Source of the DNA: Eutypa lata | Lineage: Eukaryota; Ascomycota; Sordariomycetes; Xylariales; Diatrypaceae | Assembly (NCBI GenBank): GCA_022661535.1 | Contig: JAKULF010000009.1 | Span: 1,178,001-1,242,000, forward strand | Direction: 5' to 3' | Length of the DNA: 64,000 nucleotides | Shown here: piece by piece, positions 58,758-64,000 of the stretch | Layout: each line of letters opens with the position of its first letter | Position numbering within the stretch: the stretch's first letter is position 1 | Translations under genes and position numbers: made by a program | Notes under the pieces: model-generated | Databases searched by the model: none | What the model was told of the DNA's origin: nothing | Seen by the model: the letters and a program-made list of their open reading frames with translations, nothing else

Positions 58758-59728
58758 ATGCGCACCCAATCTGTCCTGCAATTTCTGCCCCTTCTGGGTG
58801 CCGCTCGAGGAGCCCGTATCCTCCAGTCGAACGATGACGGGTGGGCCGAACTCTACATCCGATCCCTCCACGACGCGTTGATCGCGGCCGGTCACGATGC
58901 GGTCGTCTCGGCTCCAGCGGAAAACCAATCAGGGAAAGGTAAGCAGGGAAATAATGTCCCTAAGTTAGCTACCCGAAAATAATCGCCGCTCACCATTTTT
59001 CTCTAGGCTCAAGCGACGAGGAACCAGAACCCCGAGAGGATCCCTGCCAGTACGACAGTTGCCCGGCGGACAGCGGCCCCGTGGGCTCCAACGCGACGGA
59101 CCCGCGCCTGAACTGGGTCAACTCCTTCCCCGTGACGTCGGTCAAGTACGGGCTCTCGACCTTCGGGCCGCAGGTGTGGGGCGACGAGGCGCCCCCGGAC
59201 CTCGTGGTGACGGGCCCCAACGTCGGCTCGAACCTGTGGCTCGCGGTGCCGTTCTCGGGCACGGTGGGCGCCGCCGTCGAGGCCGCGCACAACCAGGGGA
59301 TCCCGGCGCTCGCCTTCTCGGGCGCCGACAGCGGCACGCTCCGGTGGGACACCAGCCCCGTCCCGGCGCGCAGCTCCGTCTACGCGGAGCTGGCGACGAC
59401 CCTGACGAACCGCATCCTCGACGCCGGCGCCCCGTACCTGCCCGACGACGTGTTCCTCAACGTCAACTTCCCGGGCCTCACCGACGAGTGCGCCGCCGCC
59501 GCCGACTTCCAGTGGGTCCTCAGCCGCATCAACCCGGGCATCGTCTCGGACCCGGACGTCGAGACCTGCGGCGATGACCGCCTGCCTACCGAGACGGACG
59601 TCATCAATTCCGATGGGTGCTTTGCCTCCATCAGCGTCGGGGATGCGTCGGATAAGACGACGGCGCCTGCGGAGAAGCAGGCCGTCGTGTTGGAGAAGCT
59701 GGGTGACTTCTTGACTTGTTTGGAATAG
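58758..59728 (+). CDS. SurE-family 5'/3'-nucleotidase / acid phosphatase
   Basis: Two exons, 58758-58938 and 59007-59728, give 300 residues; the intron has GTAAGC and CTCTAG ends. A hydrophobic N-terminus (MRTQSVLQFLPLLGAARGAR) could be a signal peptide. The SurE metal-binding site is SNDDG at residues 24-28. It is followed by SAPAENQSGKGS, TGPNVGSNL (Asn ligand, about residue 130) and SGTVGAAVEAAHNQGIPALA, all in family order. The C-terminal part ends TAPAEKQAVVLEKLGDFL. SurE proteins remove phosphate from nucleotides and other small phosphates with a divalent metal; fungal forms with signal peptides are secreted or vacuolar. Coding bias is strongly G/C-ending, which creates long antisense frames that are not genes. 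Confidence 0.9.
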
Positions 59729-61142
59729 TTGGCTTGCATTGTGTATGATAGGAAGGTGTCGCATACGATCTGGAGCGTCTTAAGTAGCATCAAGAGATAT
59801 CATTGTCAGTTTTCTGTCAAAGTATATATTAATCAAAGGAAGCTTGGTACGGCTAAACTCTAGATTGCCAGTTCTTAGTATGTTAGGGCGATGTGATTGC
59901 TAAGTCTTTCTACTGATTTTCCTTTTCTGTTCCAATTTAAAATCAATGGGAAGGGCAGAAATGTACAATGGGGACTTATTCCGATAGGTAAGAATTTCTC
60001 CAGCAACGTAAACTTACATTCGGAAGGGCTGCTCGCTGAGAGCGTAAGTGGGCATCGGCGTCACGCTCGTTCAGCGAGTTATGCGACCCATTTTATGCTT
60101 CTTTGTCATTAACCCTTCATTATTTGCTAGCATCGGCTACGAATAGTCATTATGAACTAAGAATCTCACCAGTATACACCGGTGTCGCTTTTTAAGACAT
60201 GTAGGTAAGGCTTAAGGAATTATATAACAATCCTCGAGTTCAGCAGAGGACTTCACGTTGAAACACGTTTTGCTATATCTGCTGGACTATTTTCTCGAAA
60301 ATTATTGCGCACATTGTTACATGTAAGGGTGTGCTCGAGAGCCAAATCTTTTGGGGCTACGGCTATGACCATGATTAGCATTCCAAAGAGTAACAATTGC
60401 TACTAAATAGGGGGTTTTTCTTCTTTTCTTTGTTGTTATGCACCTATGACTTCTTGTACCACCTGTTCCCATCAACCCTTAGTCACCTATTACCCCCTCC
60501 CTATCACCGGGTCAGTCTACTACAATATTGTACCATAAGCCTTCATTTTTATTAAAGACAATCATCCATCATTTGCAGCTATGTAGTTACCCAAGCCTGC
60601 TTAACATGTTATTGATATTTAGCCTTTGCATGCAGTAGCCTCCAAATCTAGAGGCAGCGGTAGTATAGGCGATAATAACCCTTACACTAAGTACATTAAT
60701 GAGCTTGGTGATGGGAGTTTGATACAATAACTAGGAGATAACAGGTGGTAATAGATGGATTAAAATATGCGATACGTAATAAGTGTATAGGAAATGACTC
60801 ATTAGTCGCGAATGTTATTCATTCCCAAGATCATCTATAAGGCTTACGTGCCAAACACAAATACTGGCTATATAAGCGAGAAATTCTTCAACGATAAAAT
60901 TCTCATGGTGATTCACATTCTCAGGGTCATTGCGCATGACCAACGTAGCAAGCACAACCACTTATATAACTCCGAATATCTCTCAATAATGTCTTCTCGT
61001 TCACCAATGAAATCTTTAAAAGTAGTTCACTGTGATATACAACAGACACTTTCTATTCGAGGAAATACAAAATCTGCTCGACAAGGCCATTCCACCGACA
61101 CAACACACATTCTCACTTTCTTCACTGCCGGCAGCCCCTAAG
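59729..61142. other. 1.4-kb spacer
   Basis: AT-leaning gene-free DNA between two plus-strand genes. Frames near 60,812-61,141 lack recognisable content, though the last part may be the 5' UTR of the small Cys/His gene. Confidence 0.5.
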
Positions 61143-61562
61143 ATGTGTTGGGAAGCGCGCCACTATTATTCCTGCGGACACGTGAAAGTACAAGTGAATA
61201 ATCCCGAAATCGTTTACTGTACTGATGCACGCCAATACTACCAACTCCCGCACGAAAACCGCCCGGGTAAGTAATTTTCCAGTGCTGTCCGTTAATACTC
61301 ATTATCCTCCAATGGTGTATGTTGGGAAGCTTATCACATATTTCCAATGGGTGGGTTGGCATAGTGGCGCCCATAGTTATCGTACTCTGTGGTCTCATCA
61401 TGGAATGATTATTTCTCGGAAATGTACGTCGCTAACTCAACATGGGTAGGGACACCCCAGGGCCACCCTTCGAGCGTCCAGCTAAACCACATATGCAGTA
61501 TATGTAGGAGTCTGATCCCCGTCCGCGAAGCTCCAAAGCCGCCCAAAAAGAAAAAAAAGTAG
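61143..61562 (+). CDS. Small Cys/His-rich fungal protein, 78 residues
   Basis: Two exons, 61143-61266 and 61450-61562. The intron (183 bp) has GTAAGT, a GCTAAC branch site and TAG, and the frame is preserved. Without splicing the frame stops after 43 residues. The N-terminus MCWEARHYYSCGHVKVQV resembles a widespread group of small fungal proteins that begin MC(Y/W)E and have a C-G-H near residue 11. The second exon adds HICSICRSLIP, a C-x2-C pair that could complete a zinc site, and a poly-Lys end. No function is known for the group. The long intron and small size make this less certain than other genes here. Confidence 0.55.
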
Positions 61563-62595
61563 ATCTGGTGCGACTTGACGCATCGCATGATCAGAAACGA
61601 GCGTCTGCCTTCCAAAGATATATTGCTTGGAACTTATCGGGCATGTTTGTCATTGAGGGGGTGCACATATGATAGGTGGTGAGGAGTGGTGAAGTGAAAG
61701 TAAACGAGACCAAGGGATGATAGTAGAGTAGTTCTTATTTTAAGTTGGAGATATGTTTCTTCAGGGAATAGTATCAATGTACTCAAGAGATTGGAATAAC
61801 AAAATTTGTGAAGGCTTTTTATCCGTTGATACTCTCAGATTAAAGCGTATCACATGCAGGTTCTAAGCTACGGTTTAGTTCTTAGGTCATGGGGCAGACA
61901 ATATGTGCAAGAAAGCTGGTGATGGTAAGGTTGTCCCACAAGGCGTTGAATAGTTTGGCCGGGCTTAATTTATTACGATGTCGCTTACTCATGCAAAACA
62001 CTAGATTTTCAATGAGGTAATCAAGCTAGATGATAGCCATGGCTGAAAAGTAAGTCGTGATGACGCCAGCTACTATAAGCGCTACGCCTCTAAAGAAAAA
62101 GGGGCATAGCATTACAAATAAAATTTACTCGAAAAAATAGGCACAAGTTCGTGAGAACCAAACACAAAATCATATGCTTTCCTTCATAAAGTTGTTGTAG
62201 AAGTCATGTAATGATAATGTCTATAAAACTAAATGTATCAGTGTATAGCCTGGGGTTCTAGATCGTGATTGAGGAATCAAGACGAGCTGAGCTCATGAAT
62301 CGTCCAATATGGCCTTGATATATAAGAGCTACTCCGGATTCGCCAAGGCCCGGTCCAAATTTAGAGCACCTTCCTAATTCCAATATCGCTATAGCGCACT
62401 GGTGGCGTAGGTACATTTCGCCGCTGAGTAGAGAGCCCCGCGCTTCAAAAATTGCGACAATGGAAGAGGTCTGTGTGTTTCTGCGGCTATAAGAAGGCTG
62501 CTGCTCCCGCGCTTGATCGACATACAGAACAGCCATCTCAGGCAAGCACTGTCAATCTATATCCGTCATATACAGTTAACTACCTAACAACCGCC
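61563..62595. other. 1.0-kb spacer upstream of the PL20 gene
   Basis: The promoter and 5' leader of the lyase gene. The lyase frame is open upstream to 62,452 but lacks a credible start there. Nothing else was recognised. Confidence 0.5.
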
Positions 62596-63366
62596 ATGCT
62601 GTTCGCAACCCTACCTAGCCTGCTGCTTGCAGCAGCCACCGGAGCCCTGGCCACCCAGACCTTCTCCAACACCGGCCAGAAGAGCGGCTGGGACCAGGTC
62701 TACACGGAGAACAAGGGCACCGTCGAGGACATCACGAACATCCCGTACAAGGGCGCAACGGCCCTCAAGATGACGCAGACGTGGGACCCGAACTGGAGCG
62801 GGCGCTTCCACTCGGAGGTGTTCCACTACAACGCGTACAAGAAGGGCGACACGGGGTTCTACGGCTTCGCGTTCCGGCTGCAGGAGAACTGGGAGTTCAA
62901 CCCGCAGTCGTACAACCTGGCCCAGTTCATCACCGACTTCTCGGACCTGAACTGCGGCGAGGACTCGATGCCCTCCTCCATGGTCTTCATCGAGGGCGAC
63001 CAGATCGGCACGCGCGTCAAGTACGGGAACGTGTGCCCCACGCAAGACCAGAAGACCACCTATTTCAGGGGCCTCAAGACCGTGACACCCGGAGTGTGGC
63101 ATAAGGTCGTCATCCAGGCGAGCTGGCGCAGCGACTCGACCGGCTTCTACAAGATGTGGTACGATGGGGAGAAGGTCACCGAGAACTACAACTTGGCTAC
63201 CACTGTCACCGATGGACGGGCCTTCCAGTTCCGTGTCGGCCTGTACGCCAACAGCTGGCACGACGACCCTGAGGGATATACTGGAAACCAGCCTTTCCGA
63301 CAGGTCTGGTTCGACCAGATTGGTATTGGTTCTGAGTTCAAGGATGCCGACCCAGATCAATGGTAA
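62596..63366 (+). CDS. Secreted polysaccharide lyase family 20 (glucuronan lyase)
   Basis: An intronless gene of 256 residues. The Met at 62,596 begins a clean signal peptide (MLFATLPSLLLAAATGALA); the longer frame to 62,452 starts at TTG and has no secretion signal. The mature protein has the beta-jelly-roll pattern of PL20: WDPNWSGRFHSEVFHYNAY, GFYGFAFRLQENWEFNPQSY, LAQFITDF, PGVWHKVVIQASW and FQFRVGLYANSWHDD. PL20 enzymes cleave beta-1,4-glucuronan by beta-elimination outside the cell, on algal, fungal or plant wall polymers. Length matches the family. Codons are G/C-ending, unlike the flanks, and a 272-codon antisense frame is an artefact of this. Confidence 0.92.
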   Translation: MLFATLPSLLLAAATGALATQTFSNTGQKSGWDQVYTENKGTVEDITNIPYKGATALKMTQTWDPNWSGRFHSEVFHYNAYKKGDTGFYGFAFRLQENWEFNPQSYNLAQFITDFSDLNCGEDSMPSSMVFIEGDQIGTRVKYGNVCPTQDQKTTYFRGLKTVTPGVWHKVVIQASWRSDSTGFYKMWYDGEKVTENYNLATTVTDGRAFQFRVGLYANSWHDDPEGYTGNQPFRQVWFDQIGIGSEFKDADPDQW

Positions 63367-64000
63367 TTGAGTTGAATCAAAACGATCTATGTGGATATGA
63401 GACTGTCTTGAGGAGATCATTCTTGGCATTCCGAGGCAATTACAGATAACGCAACATAATTGGTATTGCAGATTGTATTATCATATACACTGGATTGATA
63501 GGATATTGGGTAGATGGGGAAAAGACATATCATTCTTCTATGTAGTTCATTTGACATACATAGTTAGGTCTTTATTAAAGTTCCTAACTACCTACAGTTG
63601 GGCCAGTGCCTCTACAACATCTTGGAGATCTACTTCTTGTATTTGTTGGTTGCTTGACCGGCCTTTGGAGCGGTGAACTGTGGCATACTGACTTTTGCCC
63701 ATCGATCTTTGAAGTCAGGTATTCGCTTTCTCGTCTCCTTTAAAGTGAATGACCAATGACCGAAGTAGGGCAGTCAAAAGTTGAGGGTTGTTGAGTGAAA
63801 AGAAAAAAATCGCAAAACTTGTTGACAAGATTTATGACTTCAACACCCATATATGTCGTATATTACATTTCAATAGCTACATGATACTTAGGGTAAACCG
63901 GCCAAAGTAACCACCATCAGGGTAGATAATGGACTGTAAAATTTGTGAACTTGTATTCAGCTACCTTCAAGCCACTTTGAAGTTCTTGCCGGTAATACCG
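63367..64000. other. Window end, no gene recognised
   Basis: AT-leaning DNA. A 36-codon minus-strand frame starting about 63,712 (MGKSQYATVH) has a Kozak-like context but no family features. It could be the edge of something but is not called. Confidence 0.45.

Noticed and set aside
59009..59764. 251-codon minus-strand frame over the SurE-type gene
   Set aside because: Shadow of a strongly G/C-ending coding sequence; no domain and very biased composition.
62611..63429. 272-codon minus-strand frame over the PL20 gene
   Set aside because: Antisense artefact of the same kind; the plus strand has a clear signal peptide and family motifs.
63600..63712. Short minus-strand frame MGKSQYATVH...
   Set aside because: 36 codons, no recognisable domain and close to the window end; not enough to support a gene.

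Overview
This is a nuclear segment of a filamentous ascomycete (Pezizomycotina, probably Sordariomycetes). Genes carry short introns (about 55-195 bp) with GTAAGT-type donors, CTAAC-like branch sites and CAG/TAG acceptors. The families are typical of these fungi: a PTH11-like 7TM protein, ATG11, NHP6, fungal CENP-H, DUF7053, PL20 and GH128. Two long AT-only blocks (about 2.87-6.64 kb and 53.65-55.60 kb) have almost no CpA/TpG, CpC or GpG, the mark of repeat-induced point mutation (RIP).

Layout. 0-16.6 kb is accessory: the 3' part of a MYND zinc-finger gene, a SAM methyltransferase, RIP block 1, then a PTH11-like membrane protein, a flavin-dependent (BBE-type) oxidase, an HxxxD acyltransferase and a lipase-family hydrolase. 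The oxidase and acyltransferase are head to head. These look like tailoring genes of a small metabolite locus, but no PKS, NRPS or terpene synthase is in view. 18-44 kb is housekeeping in character: an 8-exon conserved fungal protein of unknown function, the HMG-box protein NHP6, a CENP-H-like kinetochore protein divergent from ATG11, a secreted GH128 glucanase, a small mitochondrial-type membrane protein and a DUF7053 protein. Long gene-free spacers separate them.

45-57.4 kb looks like a decayed secondary-metabolite locus. It has NRPS condensation and terminal-reductase remnants, an AflR-like regulator interrupted by one TAG, an intact MUP1-type methionine permease, a broken aldo/keto reductase, an AT-only repeat with a 207-bp direct-repeat pair (LTR-like), and a broken, truncated DHA2-type MFS transporter. 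Several of the stop codons are of the kind RIP would produce (CAG/CAA to TAG/TAA). 58.7-63.4 kb returns to intact genes: a SurE-type phosphatase, a 78-residue Cys/His protein and a secreted PL20 glucuronan lyase.

Exon structures were worked out by eye from reading frame, splice signals and family conservation; no alignment or transcript data were used. No tRNA, rRNA or CRISPR array was found.
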